DNA from: Methanobacterium_D oryzae
GTDB taxonomy: Archaea; Methanobacteriota; Methanobacteria; Methanobacteriales; Methanobacteriaceae
Reading direction: 5' to 3'
NCBI RefSeq assembly: GCF_050433505.1
Contig: NZ_JBNPXC010000002.1
Coordinates: forward strand, 186,001-250,000
Length of the DNA: 64,000 nucleotides
Part shown: positions 9,123-17,490 of the stretch, in pieces
Layout: each line of letters starts with the position of its first letter
How positions within the stretch are numbered: position 1 is the stretch's first letter
Position numbers and translations under genes: made by a program
Notes under the pieces: generated by a model
Database searches by the model: none
The model's input: the letters and a program-made list of their open reading frames with translations, nothing else
What the model was told of the DNA's origin: nothing

Positions 9123-9958
9123 TATAAGACCCCCAAAATTCTCATTAAATCTTTATGAATATTAAAATTACATGATGCAATTATTGATGTTCTTTCTTTA
9201 ACATTTAATTTATTATTTAATTGTTCTCCATTTTCATCAGTTACAATACCGCCAGATTCTTCAATTATAAGTTTTGCAGCAGCAATATCAACAATTCTCA
9301 AGTTACCTCGAATATCTAAAAAAGCATCATATGTTCCATTAGCCACATAACAAAGTTCTATTGCAACAGAACCAAGTAGCCGTATTCGTCTTACAATATT
9401 GAAAAGTTCATTCATTTTCCAGGCTTTAGATCCTCGGATATAAGCTCCTATTGAAGAACCAGAAACTTTTTCTTGTGATGATGGAGTTACATTTTCCCCA
9501 TTTACGTAGGCACCAATACCTTTAATTGCTTCGTAAATATCTCCAGTTGCTAAATTTTTTACAAATCCCATTTTGACATCGTTTATAGAAGTTAAATGAG
9601 TTGATTTGTTGCTAAATGCAATAGCAATGGATATTGCATATGCCGGAATATTTTTTATGGCATTTACAGTACCGTCCAGCGGATCTACAATAAAAATTGC
9701 TTCAACATTACCATCACCAATTTTTAATTCTCCTATCTCTTCACTTACAAGAATTACTGATTTACCACAACTTTTTAAAACTTCTATAACTTTTTCCTCG
9801 GCGATTTCGTCAATTAATTTTGTGGGAGTACCATCTGCCCCCATTTTTACATTTTCACCCGATTTTTTTTCACCGATAAATGGAGAAATTGCTTTTTCTA
9901 CTTCGTTTATTATTTGGTATGATACATTTCTCCAAAAATCTGTATCTTCCATTTCCAT
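9122..9958 (-). CDS. Inositol-monophosphatase family phosphatase (NADP phosphatase / FBPase type)
   Basis: A 278-residue Mg-dependent phosphatase of the IMPase fold. Metal-binding motifs are SEE at 72-74 and DPLDGT at 92-97, and the late motif appears as RIVDIAAAKLIIEESGG. Archaeal members hydrolyse inositol phosphate, fructose 1,6-bisphosphate and NADP. The one-base overlap with nadK and the known fusion of these domains in M. jannaschii make NADP phosphatase activity the most likely physiological role; that is inference from context. Confidence 0.85.
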   Translation of the reverse strand: MEMEDTDFWRNVSYQIINEVEKAISPFIGEKKSGENVKMGADGTPTKLIDEIAEEKVIEVLKSCGKSVILVSEEIGELKIGDGNVEAIFIVDPLDGTVNAIKNIPAYAISIAIAFSNKSTHLTSINDVKMGFVKNLATGDIYEAIKGIGAYVNGENVTPSSQEKVSGSSIGAYIRGSKAWKMNELFNIVRRIRLLGSVAIELCYVANGTYDAFLDIRGNLRIVDIAAAKLIIEESGGIVTDENGEQLNNKLNVKERTSIIASCNFNIHKDLMRILGVL

Positions 9959-9964
9959 ACTTTT

Positions 9965-10408
9965 TTACCCCAAATAAACAATTGCCGCAACTACAGAACC
10001 TTCATTTTCAACTATATGACTTTGTGCTTCTATTATTATTTCATTTATTTGCATTTTCCTAATTTTCATCATTTCCTTTACCATAAAAACTGCCTTTTTC
10101 CTTACTTCTTTGGGATCCTTATTTACGTCTGAATGTTCCACTACACATCCAAAATCATCGGATGTTGCAACAGCTATTACAGCGGTAATGACATCTCCTT
10201 TTTGATCAGATGTTGCATGAGCTAAAACACAGTTTATCATGTCTCCAGCTTTTAGTTCTGGAAGTTCCACAAATTCTGAATCTGCTGGAATTATACTACT
10301 TACTTTAATTAAATTTACATCTCCAATTCCTGCGTCTAGTAGTGCGTTGTCAAATGCATTGAGTTTACTTGGGCCTTCTGCCTTTCCTGATGTTATTGCT
10401 ATTTTCAT
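9965..10408 (-). CDS. pdaD: Pyruvoyl-dependent arginine decarboxylase
   Basis: Converts arginine to agmatine, the first step of archaeal polyamine synthesis. The 147-residue proenzyme self-cleaves at a Ser-Ser pair to generate the pyruvoyl group; the pair is S37-S38 in KVSSIIPADSEF. Further family blocks are LAHATSDQKGD and the C-terminal EAQSHIVENEGSVVAAIVYLG. It begins a minus-strand run with the phosphatase and nadK (six-base gap) and is divergent from aIF5A. Confidence 0.94.
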   Translation of the reverse strand: MKIAITSGKAEGPSKLNAFDNALLDAGIGDVNLIKVSSIIPADSEFVELPELKAGDMINCVLAHATSDQKGDVITAVIAVATSDDFGCVVEHSDVNKDPKEVRKKAVFMVKEMMKIRKMQINEIIIEAQSHIVENEGSVVAAIVYLG

Positions 10409-10472
10409 GATTTATCACTTAATATTTAAATATTGAAAAAGATAAAGCTATTTTATATTATGAATTTTAAAT

Positions 10473-10549
10473 CGTTTATCATTGTAGATAACTAAACTCA
10501 TTAAGTTTTTGGGTTATCTTTAAAACGTTTATAATCATAAATAACTAAA
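10473..10549. repeat. Two-copy imperfect 24-bp direct repeat
   Basis: Copies at 10473-10496 and 10526-10549 begin CGTTTAT and end ATAACTAAA, differing at four of 24 positions and spaced 53 bp start to start. They lie between the divergent pdaD and aIF5A genes, so a paired operator is possible; promoter duplication is the alternative. Confidence 0.5.
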
Positions 10550-10602
10550 AATATCTTTAGTTCTAAGATTAAAGAACTGAATTATAAATAATAATCTTTA
10601 TG

Positions 10603-10612
10603 TTTAATATAT
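10603..10612 (+). promoter_or_regulatory. Candidate TATA box of aIF5A
   Basis: TTTAATATAT is a fair archaeal TATA element. Transcription would begin near 10635, giving a leader of about 135 nt before the ATG at 10772, unusually long for an archaeal mRNA. Confidence 0.4.
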
Positions 10613-10645
10613 TTTTAAACTCTATAAAGGTTTTTTAATACTGTT

Positions 10646-10750
10646 AATTTGGAGGTTGAAGAAAATCCCTGATTTTCTGAACCACCAAAATTGTAAATTT
10701 GAGAAAAATACAAAGTATTTTTCTAACTCCCAAAAATCTATTGATTTTTG
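10646..10750 (+). promoter_or_regulatory. Three consecutive hairpins in the aIF5A 5' leader
   Basis: Hairpin A: arms AGAAAATC (10660-10667) and GATTTTCT (10671-10678), loop CCT, with an outer stem including GGTT (10654-10657) and AACC (10680-10683) that buries a GGAGG at 10651-10655. Hairpin B: AGAAAAATAC (10702-10711) and GTATTTTTCT (10715-10724), loop AAA. Hairpin C: CAAAAATC (10731-10738) and GATTTTTG (10743-10750), loop TATT. The genuine ribosome binding site GGAGGT lies immediately after hairpin C. The layout suggests leader-mediated control; no known riboswitch class is recognised. Confidence 0.6.
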
Positions 10751-10771
10751 AGGATTTTGGAGGTAAATATT

Positions 10772-11161
10772 ATGTCAAAGAAGGTTGTAGAAGTAAAAAC
10801 CTTAAAAGTAGGTAAATACGTCATATTAGATGGAGAAGCATCAAAAATTTCAAGCATACAAACATCATCCCCCGGAAAACACGGGGCAGCAAAAGCAAGA
10901 GTCGAAGCTGTTGGAATATTCGACGGTCAAAAAAGAAGTCTTGTTAAACCTGTAGATGCAAAATGTGATGTTCCTATAATTGATAAAAGAGTAGGACAAG
11001 TCCTTGCTTTAATGGGAAATGAAGTTCAACTCATGGATCTTGAATCTTATGAAACATTTGAATTACCTATTCCTGATGATCTTAAAGATAAGATAGCTGA
11101 AGGTGTAGAAGTCGATTACATCGAAGCTATGGGTAAACAGAAAATAATGAGAATTAAATAA
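10772..11161 (+). CDS. Translation factor aIF5A
   Basis: The archaeal IF5A/EF-P homologue that relieves stalled peptide-bond formation. The 129-residue protein has the SH3-like N-domain with the modification loop SSPGKHGAAK; K36 is the expected hypusine or deoxyhypusine site. A C-terminal OB fold follows. ATG 10772 is preceded by a strong GGAGGT at 10759-10764, so an upstream in-frame start is not used. Its neighbours pdaD and speB control agmatine, which archaea can use for this modification. Confidence 0.95.
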   Translation: MSKKVVEVKTLKVGKYVILDGEASKISSIQTSSPGKHGAAKARVEAVGIFDGQKRSLVKPVDAKCDVPIIDKRVGQVLALMGNEVQLMDLESYETFELPIPDDLKDKIAEGVEVDYIEAMGKQKIMRIK

Positions 11162-11225
11162 TTATTTTCAATTATTTTACTTTTTTAAAAAGCTTATTAT
11201 CTGAGCTTTAATCATAGTTGATAAA

Positions 11226-12098
11226 ATGCTTTTTTATACACAATATCCATTACAGTTTTCTTTTTCAAAAATTATGGATGATGTTGAATTATCAAATTTA
11301 GATTCCAAAAAATTTGGTATAATTGGAATTCCTTTTGATAGCACTTCAACATACAAACCTGGTGCCAGATTTGGGCCAAGAGCGATTCGTGAAGCATCTT
11401 ATAATTTTGAAAGATATAATGTGGTTTTAAATAAAACATTGGATGTTCCTCTTTTTGATTTTGGTGATATTGAAGTTATCCAAGGTAATTTCAGCAAAAC
11501 ATGCCAAATAACTGTTGAAAGTATATCTGAACTTTTGGACATGAACATCATTCCAGTGGCTATTGGTGGAGAACATACTGTAAGTTATGGTGTTTTAAAA
11601 GCTATGGATATTGAAGATATAACAATAATTCATTTTGATGCCCATATGGATTTAAGAGATGAATATATGGGTGAAAAATTCTCTCATGCTGCTGTAATGC
11701 GCAGAATATTCGATTTAAATCCAAAAGAAATAATTCAAATTGGTGTAAGATCATGTTCTGAAGAAGAAATGATATTTGCTGAAGAGAATCAAATAACTTA
11801 TTTCATGTCTCATGAAGTTAATCAAGATATAAAAAAAGTTAAAGATACAATAAACAACATTAAAGGGCCAATCTATGTAAGTGTTGATATAGATGTTCTT
11901 GATCCAGCATTTGCACCAAGTGTTGGAACTCCTGCTCCATGTGGATTGAATCCATTTCAACTTGAGAGCTTAATTCATAGTTTAAATGGAAAAGAAGTTA
12001 TTGGAATGGATCTAGTGGAACTTTCATCAACTGAAATAGGAGATATAACCTCAATTAATGGTGCAAAAGCTATTTATGACTTTTTATGTACTCAATAG
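11226..12098 (+). CDS. speB: Agmatinase
   Basis: Hydrolyses agmatine to putrescine and urea with a binuclear Mn centre. Ureohydrolase motifs are complete: GGEHTVSYG (metal ligand His117), DAHMDLRDEY (138-147) and VDIDVLDPAFAPSVGTPAPCG near 218. Length 290 is typical. It follows aIF5A by 64 bp and complements pdaD across the intergenic region, so the arginine-agmatine-putrescine route sits around the hypusine-carrying factor. Confidence 0.93.
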   Translation: MLFYTQYPLQFSFSKIMDDVELSNLDSKKFGIIGIPFDSTSTYKPGARFGPRAIREASYNFERYNVVLNKTLDVPLFDFGDIEVIQGNFSKTCQITVESISELLDMNIIPVAIGGEHTVSYGVLKAMDIEDITIIHFDAHMDLRDEYMGEKFSHAAVMRRIFDLNPKEIIQIGVRSCSEEEMIFAEENQITYFMSHEVNQDIKKVKDTINNIKGPIYVSVDIDVLDPAFAPSVGTPAPCGLNPFQLESLIHSLNGKEVIGMDLVELSSTEIGDITSINGAKAIYDFLCTQ

Positions 12099-12187
12099 AT
12101 TAAATAGTGCTTAATTTTTTATTTTATTATTTAAAAATTTATATACAATGATTTCTATAAATAGTATATCTAAATTTAATTCACTTA

Positions 12188-12210
12188 AAAAACTGTTAAA
12201 TTCAGTTTTT
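12188..12210 (+). promoter_or_regulatory. Hairpin upstream of the ornithine cyclodeaminase-type gene
   Basis: Arms AAAAACTG (12188-12195) and CAGTTTTT (12203-12210) enclose a 7-nt loop about 100 bp before the start codon. It may be a leader structure or an operator; the evidence is the symmetry alone. Confidence 0.3.
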
Positions 12211-12309
12211 AAATAATATAACTCTTTAATTAGTAGAATGTTATTATAAAATAAACTTAGTGAATGTTATAAGGAATCTTATTGTATTATAAATTTAATT
12301 GGAGCTGTT

Positions 12310-13596
12310 GTGATGAATACAAGAGAAATTAAGCTTTCAGGACACATAATTGATTCTTTAACTCTTCCAAAAACCCTTGATCTTATAATGGATATGGGTG
12401 GGGACTTTGAAATTCTTGATGTTCAGATAGGCAAACACAAAAAGGATGTAAGTCATGCCCGAATTAGAGTCATAGGAAACAATAATTCTCATTTAGGTGA
12501 AATTCTTGATGAATTAAGTGAAATAGGAGCAGTTATTGTAGAAATCAAGGAAATTGAACTCCTTGAATCTGAAAAAGATAAAACGCTTCCTGATGATTTT
12601 TATTCAACTACAAACCACCCAACATATGTAAGGTATGAAGGAGAATGGATAGAAGTTGAAGATATAGAAATGGACTGTATGATTGTACTTAACTCAGAAA
12701 ACAAGAGAGCATCCGAAAATCAAAGATTTCCGATGCCTCGGAACAAAGTTCCAAGAGCCCTTTGCAGACCTATAGGTAAAATTAATAAAGGAGACCTTAT
12801 AGTTGTTGGAAGGGAAGGTATTAAAGTCGTTCCTCCAGAAAGACCAAGAGGTAAAAAAGGTGTCTTTGAATTCATGTCCAGCGATGCATCATCAGAAAAA
12901 CCAGTTAGATCTATAATAGAAAGAATTGCCTCTGAAGTTAGAGAAGTTAAAGAAAAAGGGGGCAAAATAGCTATTGTGGCAGGTCCTGCAATAATTCACA
13001 CAGGTTCAGCACCAATTTTGGCTAGAATGATACGTGAAGGTATTATTGATGTTTTATTTGCTGGAAATGCCCTTGCAACTCACGATATTGAAAATGCACT
13101 ATACGGAACATCACTAGGAGTATGCACAAAACACGGGGAAGCTGTTGTTAGGGGACACAGGCATCATATTTATGCAATTAATGAAATTAACAAAGCTGGT
13201 TCAATTAAAGAAGCCGTAGAAAGCGGTGTTCTAAAAAGCGGAATAATGTATGAATGTGTAAAAAACGATGTTCCATTTGTACTTGCAGGTTCAATAAGGG
13301 ATGATGGGCCTTTACCAGATGTTATAACTGATGTAATTGATGCTCAAGAAGAAATGAGGAAATATGCGCAGAGCGTTGACATGGTAATCATGATTGCAAC
13401 CATGCTTCATTCCATAGCAACAGGAAATATATTACCATCCTATGTAAAGAGTATTTGTGTGGATATAAACCCTGCAACAGTAACAAAACTTGCAGATAGG
13501 GGAAGTGCACAAGTTGTAAGTATAGTTACAGACGTTGGAGCATTTTTACCAATTCTTTATGAAAATTTAGAAGGATTGGAATGTATTAAAGATTAA
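12310..13596 (+). CDS. TIGR00300 (LOR/SDH) family protein, archaeal ornithine cyclodeaminase type
   Basis: This 428-residue protein belongs to the LOR/SDH-region family (TIGR00300), for which the Methanococcus maripaludis member was described as an archaeal ornithine cyclodeaminase converting ornithine to proline. The N-terminal half (to about 180) has repeated beta-rich segments; the C-terminal half is Rossmann-like (GKIAIVAGPAIIHTGSAPILARMIREG). The start is either GTG 12310 or ATG 12313, both downstream of GGAG at 12301. Placement beside pdaD and speB fits arginine/ornithine metabolism, but the reaction is inferred. Confidence 0.75.
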   Translation: MMNTREIKLSGHIIDSLTLPKTLDLIMDMGGDFEILDVQIGKHKKDVSHARIRVIGNNNSHLGEILDELSEIGAVIVEIKEIELLESEKDKTLPDDFYSTTNHPTYVRYEGEWIEVEDIEMDCMIVLNSENKRASENQRFPMPRNKVPRALCRPIGKINKGDLIVVGREGIKVVPPERPRGKKGVFEFMSSDASSEKPVRSIIERIASEVREVKEKGGKIAIVAGPAIIHTGSAPILARMIREGIIDVLFAGNALATHDIENALYGTSLGVCTKHGEAVVRGHRHHIYAINEINKAGSIKEAVESGVLKSGIMYECVKNDVPFVLAGSIRDDGPLPDVITDVIDAQEEMRKYAQSVDMVIMIATMLHSIATGNILPSYVKSICVDINPATVTKLADRGSAQVVSIVTDVGAFLPILYENLEGLECIKD

Positions 13597-13703
13597 AACT
13601 TTTTTTAAATTATTTACTTCCTTTTTTCATAAATTATTTTATTCTGTTACTCCAAATTATCCTTAAAGAAAATATTTCTATTTGAATTTTATGAGGAATT
13701 TGC

Positions 13704-15311
13704 ATGATCAGAGGCAATTTAGTTAATGTATTTACTGGAGAGATCTATCCAGCAGAAGTAAAGATCAAGAATAATGTTATAGAATGCGTGAAGCAAATAG
13801 GGGGTAAATTCAATGAATATATTTTACCAGGATTTATTGATGCACACATACACATCGAAAGCTCAATGCTCACGCCTTCAAGGTTTGCTGAAACTGTTGT
13901 ACCTTATGGAACGACTTCTGTTGTATCAGATCCTCATGAAATTGCAAATGTTCTAGGAACCCGCGGAATTAAATACATGATTAAAGATGCAGCAAATGTT
14001 CCATTAAATGTTTTTTTCACAGCACCATCATGTGTCCCTGCAACGCCATTTGAAACTTCAGGAGCAATAATCAGCGCTAAAGAAATTGATAGACTTCTTG
14101 ATGACGATCAAATTGTTGCTTTGGGGGAAATGATGAATTTTCCAGGAGTTTTAGGCGATGATCCGGAAGTTATGGCTAAAATTGAAGCAGCAAAAAAACA
14201 TAAAAAGCCTGTAGATGGCCATGCCCCTCTTTTAGCTGGAGAAGAACTATGTAAATATATTGCTGCAGGAATTTCAACTGATCATGAATGCACGCTTGCC
14301 TCAGAAGTTATAGAAAAAAGAAAGCTTGGAATGAAAATAATGCTCAGGCAAGGCTCATCAGCTAAAAATCTGGCAGATTTAATCGATTCTGGTGGAGATT
14401 TCATAGTATCCGATGATAAACACCCTGAAGACCTCCTGAAAGGTCATGTAAATTTAATGCTAAAAGAAGCAGTTAAATTAGGATTAGATCCAGTTGAAGC
14501 AATTAAAATGGTGACAATAAACCCTGCAAATCATTATAATTTAAATAAGGGATTAATTGCTCCTGGAAAAGATGCAGATATTGTGATCATTGATGATCTT
14601 AAAGATTTCAATGTTAGGGAAGTATATATTGGTGGGAATAAGGTGGCAAATGAGGGTAAACCTCTATTTGAAACTAAACCTCTGGAACTTCAAAGCACTT
14701 TTAAAATAAGTTATAAAAAACCAGAAGATTTTGAAATCCGATCTAACAATGAAGAAGAGAAAGTAAATGTAATTAAAGCCATTGAAGGACAGCTAATTAC
14801 AGAGGAATCTGAAGCAGTATTAATGGCTTTTAATGGCAATATTGAGCCAGATATAGGAAATGATATTTTAAAAATAGCTGTTCTTGAGAGATATGGTCAT
14901 AATAGAATGGCTAATGCATTTGTTCAGGGTTTTGGACTACTAAATGGTGCGATTGCTTCAAGTGTTGCTCATGATTCTCATAATATAATTGTAGTTGGAA
15001 CAAATAGTCAGGATATGGCTGATGCTGTTAATAAGCTCGTTCAAAATAATGGGGGGCTTGTTGCAGTATTAAATGGTAACTATTACTCATTGAATCTTCC
15101 AATAGGGGGCCTTATGAGTACATCAACTGCAAATGATGTATCTTCTAAACTTGAAGAATTACACGATGTTTTAAACATTATGGGATGTAAACTTGCTTCG
15201 CCTTTTATGACCATGTCTTTTATGGCCCTACTTGTGATTCCAAAGCTTAAAATAAGTGATATGGGACTATTTGATGTTGAAAAGTTTGAATTTGTCGATA
15301 TTATAAAATAA
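13704..15311 (+). CDS. ade: Adenine deaminase
   Basis: Deaminates adenine to hypoxanthine in purine salvage. The amidohydrolase metal motif DAHIHIESS places HxH at 48-50. DPHEIANVLG and VDGHAPLL follow, and the family's own C-terminal domain carries FVQGFGLLNGAIASSVAHDSHN in consecutive blocks. Length 535 is normal. A GAGGAATTTGC site precedes ATG 13704. The UPF0282 gene begins ten bases after its stop, suggesting one transcript. Confidence 0.94.
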   Translation: MIRGNLVNVFTGEIYPAEVKIKNNVIECVKQIGGKFNEYILPGFIDAHIHIESSMLTPSRFAETVVPYGTTSVVSDPHEIANVLGTRGIKYMIKDAANVPLNVFFTAPSCVPATPFETSGAIISAKEIDRLLDDDQIVALGEMMNFPGVLGDDPEVMAKIEAAKKHKKPVDGHAPLLAGEELCKYIAAGISTDHECTLASEVIEKRKLGMKIMLRQGSSAKNLADLIDSGGDFIVSDDKHPEDLLKGHVNLMLKEAVKLGLDPVEAIKMVTINPANHYNLNKGLIAPGKDADIVIIDDLKDFNVREVYIGGNKVANEGKPLFETKPLELQSTFKISYKKPEDFEIRSNNEEEKVNVIKAIEGQLITEESEAVLMAFNGNIEPDIGNDILKIAVLERYGHNRMANAFVQGFGLLNGAIASSVAHDSHNIIVVGTNSQDMADAVNKLVQNNGGLVAVLNGNYYSLNLPIGGLMSTSTANDVSSKLEELHDVLNIMGCKLASPFMTMSFMALLVIPKLKISDMGLFDVEKFEFVDIIK

Positions 15312-15321
15312 TAGTGATTTT

Positions 15322-16203
15322 ATGAAAGTTATACCTCTTGCTTTTGAAAGTATGGGTGTAAGATCAATGGCCACATTTGTTGAAACTGACCAGAAAATCT
15401 TAATTGACCCTGGAACTTCAATTGCACCTAAAAGATTTGGATATCCTCCCTGGAAAGATGAATTCGATGCATTATATGAGACAAGGGCTAGAATTGAAAA
15501 ATATGCTGAAATTGCAGATATTATAACTATCAGTCATTATCATCATGATCATTACACTCCATTTGAACTTGGAAAATTCCTTAATTCTTCTCCTAAATCT
15601 GCAGAAAAATTATATCAAAATAAGAGATTGTTTATAAAGCATCCTACTTCAGAGATCAATAAAAGCCAGCAAAAAAGGGCTGCTGACTTTTTAAAAAACC
15701 TTAAAGGTTTAAAATGTGAAGTAAATTATGCAGATGGTAATTCATTTGAAATAGGAGATACGGTGCTTAAATTTTCAAATCCGCTTTCACATGGTAGTGA
15801 AGGAAGCAGATTAGGTTATATTATAGCATTAACAATTAATTGGAATGGGAAGACATTAATGCATGCTTCTGATGTTCAGGGACCGATTAATGATGGAGCA
15901 AAACGATATATTCTCGATGAAAAACCAGATATGTTGATATTAAGTGGCCCTCCAATTTATCTTCAAGGTTTTGTTGTTGAAAGAAAGGATATAAAAAATG
16001 CAAGAAAAAATCTAATTGAAATATCAAATAAAATACATAAGGTAGTAGTAGATCATCATCTATTAAGGGATCTTCGATGTTTTGATTTTATAAATTCCGT
16101 AAGAAAGGAATCAGATGGTGAAATATTAGTTGCATCTGAAATTATTGATAAAGGGCCCTATTTATTAGAGGCAAGGCGAAAACAATTTTATAGAGCTAAA
16201 TAA
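15322..16203 (+). CDS. UPF0282 metallo-beta-lactamase fold protein
   Basis: The zinc signature HYHHDHYT is at 72-79, within a metallo-beta-lactamase fold of 293 residues; downstream histidines in FSNPLSHGSEGSRLGY and the aspartate in MHASDVQGP complete the site. The conserved start MKVIPLAFESMGVRSMATFVET identifies the archaeal UPF0282 group. The substrate is unknown. It follows ade closely and is probably co-transcribed. Confidence 0.85.
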   Translation: MKVIPLAFESMGVRSMATFVETDQKILIDPGTSIAPKRFGYPPWKDEFDALYETRARIEKYAEIADIITISHYHHDHYTPFELGKFLNSSPKSAEKLYQNKRLFIKHPTSEINKSQQKRAADFLKNLKGLKCEVNYADGNSFEIGDTVLKFSNPLSHGSEGSRLGYIIALTINWNGKTLMHASDVQGPINDGAKRYILDEKPDMLILSGPPIYLQGFVVERKDIKNARKNLIEISNKIHKVVVDHHLLRDLRCFDFINSVRKESDGEILVASEIIDKGPYLLEARRKQFYRAK

Positions 16204-16270
16204 GCATCAATTTTTATATTTTTATTGGTTTTAAGTATTAATAATCTGTAATCATGCTAATTATTTAATG

Positions 16271-16284
16271 AAAAAGTTTATATA
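16271..16284 (+). promoter_or_regulatory. BRE/TATA promoter of the receiver-kinase gene
   Basis: AAAAAG (16271-16276) followed by TTTATATA (16277-16284) matches the archaeal BRE-TATA pattern. Transcription would start near 16308, about 40 nt before ATG 16348. Confidence 0.55.
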
Positions 16285-16347
16285 ATAATAAAAAGTAATA
16301 CAATTTGATAATTCTCTATTATATTTGGGATATTTACGGATGGTAAA

Positions 16348-17487
16348 ATGGATAACAATGTAATTAGGGTTCTTTTAATAGAAGATAATCTTGCAGATAC
16401 CGCATTAATAAGAGAAATGCTAAAAGAATCTCGAAATACTATTTTTAAATTACATAATGTCAGGTATCTTGATAAGGGACTTGAATATCTTAAAGAAAAT
16501 GAAGCAGATGTATTATTGCTTGATTTGAATTTGCCAGACAGTAATGGGCTTGATACATTTCATAAGGCAAATCAAAAAGTGCCTAATGTTCCTATTGTGA
16601 TATTAAGCGCATTTGATGATGAGGATAGTGCAGTTAAAGCTGTAAAAGGAGATGCACAGGATTATTTAATTAAAGGAAAAATAGACAACAGTCTTCTTGC
16701 AAGATCTATATTTTATGCAGTGGAACGTAAGTCAATTGAGGTTGAATTAATAAAGCATCGTGATCATCTTGAGGAAATGGTTTTAGAACGTACATTTGAA
16801 TTAAAAGCAGCAAATGAAAAGCTTCAAAAAGAAATATTTGAACGAGAAAAAGCTGAAGAAGAGATTAGGGCATCACTTGAGGAAAAAGATATACTTCTTG
16901 AGGAAATTCATCATCGTGTTGAAAATAATCTAAAAACAGTATCAAATTTAATTGGACTTGAACATGATTCCACTGATAAAGAACCAATTGAGATTTATCA
17001 CGAAATCCAGAGCAAAGTTAAGGCAATTGCTTTGATTCATGAAAGACTTTCAAGATCAGAGGATTTTGCAATAATTGATTTTTTTAAATATACAAAAGAT
17101 TTGGTTAACTATTTATTTAAGTTATATGGGGTTAATTTTAACCTTATAAAAGTTAATATAAAGACAAATGGGGTTCTTTTGGATATAGATACGGCGATTC
17201 CATGTGGTTTGATTTTAAATGAGCTGATCTCAAATTCCTTAAAATATGCATTCAAAAATGGTGGAAGAGGAGAAATAAATATTTCATTGTATTTAGATTA
17301 TAATAATTTTGTATTAAAAGTTGCTGATAATGGAATTGGCCTTCCCGAGAATTTTGATATTACATATACTGACACTTCTGGGCTACAATTAGTTAATACA
17401 TTGGTTAGGCAACTAGATGGGCTTATTGATCTTGAAAGGAGTAATGGAACCACATTTAAAATCACATTTAGGGACTTCAAACCATAA
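16348..17487 (+). CDS. Receiver domain-histidine kinase (HisKA_2 type)
   Basis: A soluble 379-residue signalling protein with the receiver first: REC domain 5-122 with phospho-acceptor D59 (LLLDLNLPDSNG), a coiled coil about 130-185, a HisKA_2 dimerisation helix with HHR at 188-190 (EEIHHRVENNLKTV), and a HATPase_c domain from about 280 (NELISNSLKYAF, VADNGIGLP). No membrane helix is seen, so input probably reaches it by phosphotransfer. No cognate output gene is adjacent. Such combinations are common in methanogens; the signal is unknown. Confidence 0.88.
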   Translation: MDNNVIRVLLIEDNLADTALIREMLKESRNTIFKLHNVRYLDKGLEYLKENEADVLLLDLNLPDSNGLDTFHKANQKVPNVPIVILSAFDDEDSAVKAVKGDAQDYLIKGKIDNSLLARSIFYAVERKSIEVELIKHRDHLEEMVLERTFELKAANEKLQKEIFEREKAEEEIRASLEEKDILLEEIHHRVENNLKTVSNLIGLEHDSTDKEPIEIYHEIQSKVKAIALIHERLSRSEDFAIIDFFKYTKDLVNYLFKLYGVNFNLIKVNIKTNGVLLDIDTAIPCGLILNELISNSLKYAFKNGGRGEINISLYLDYNNFVLKVADNGIGLPENFDITYTDTSGLQLVNTLVRQLDGLIDLERSNGTTFKITFRDFKP

Positions 17488-17490
17488 AAT

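Larger units (their letters stand above)
10409..10771. other. Divergent intergenic region pdaD / aIF5A
   Basis: This gene-free stretch holds a duplicated 24-bp element near pdaD, a TATA-like box for aIF5A and a leader packed with hairpins, each listed separately. A hairpin with arms AGTTCT and AGAACT also lies near 10559-10578. Confidence 0.7.

Noticed and set aside
9606..9977. Long plus-strand open frames opposite the phosphatase and other genes
   Set aside because: They are antisense shadows of well-supported genes with no start signals.
10656..10751. Possible 31-codon leader peptide starting TTG before aIF5A
   Set aside because: GGAGG abuts the TTG with no spacing and the codons follow hairpin symmetry, so translation is unlikely.
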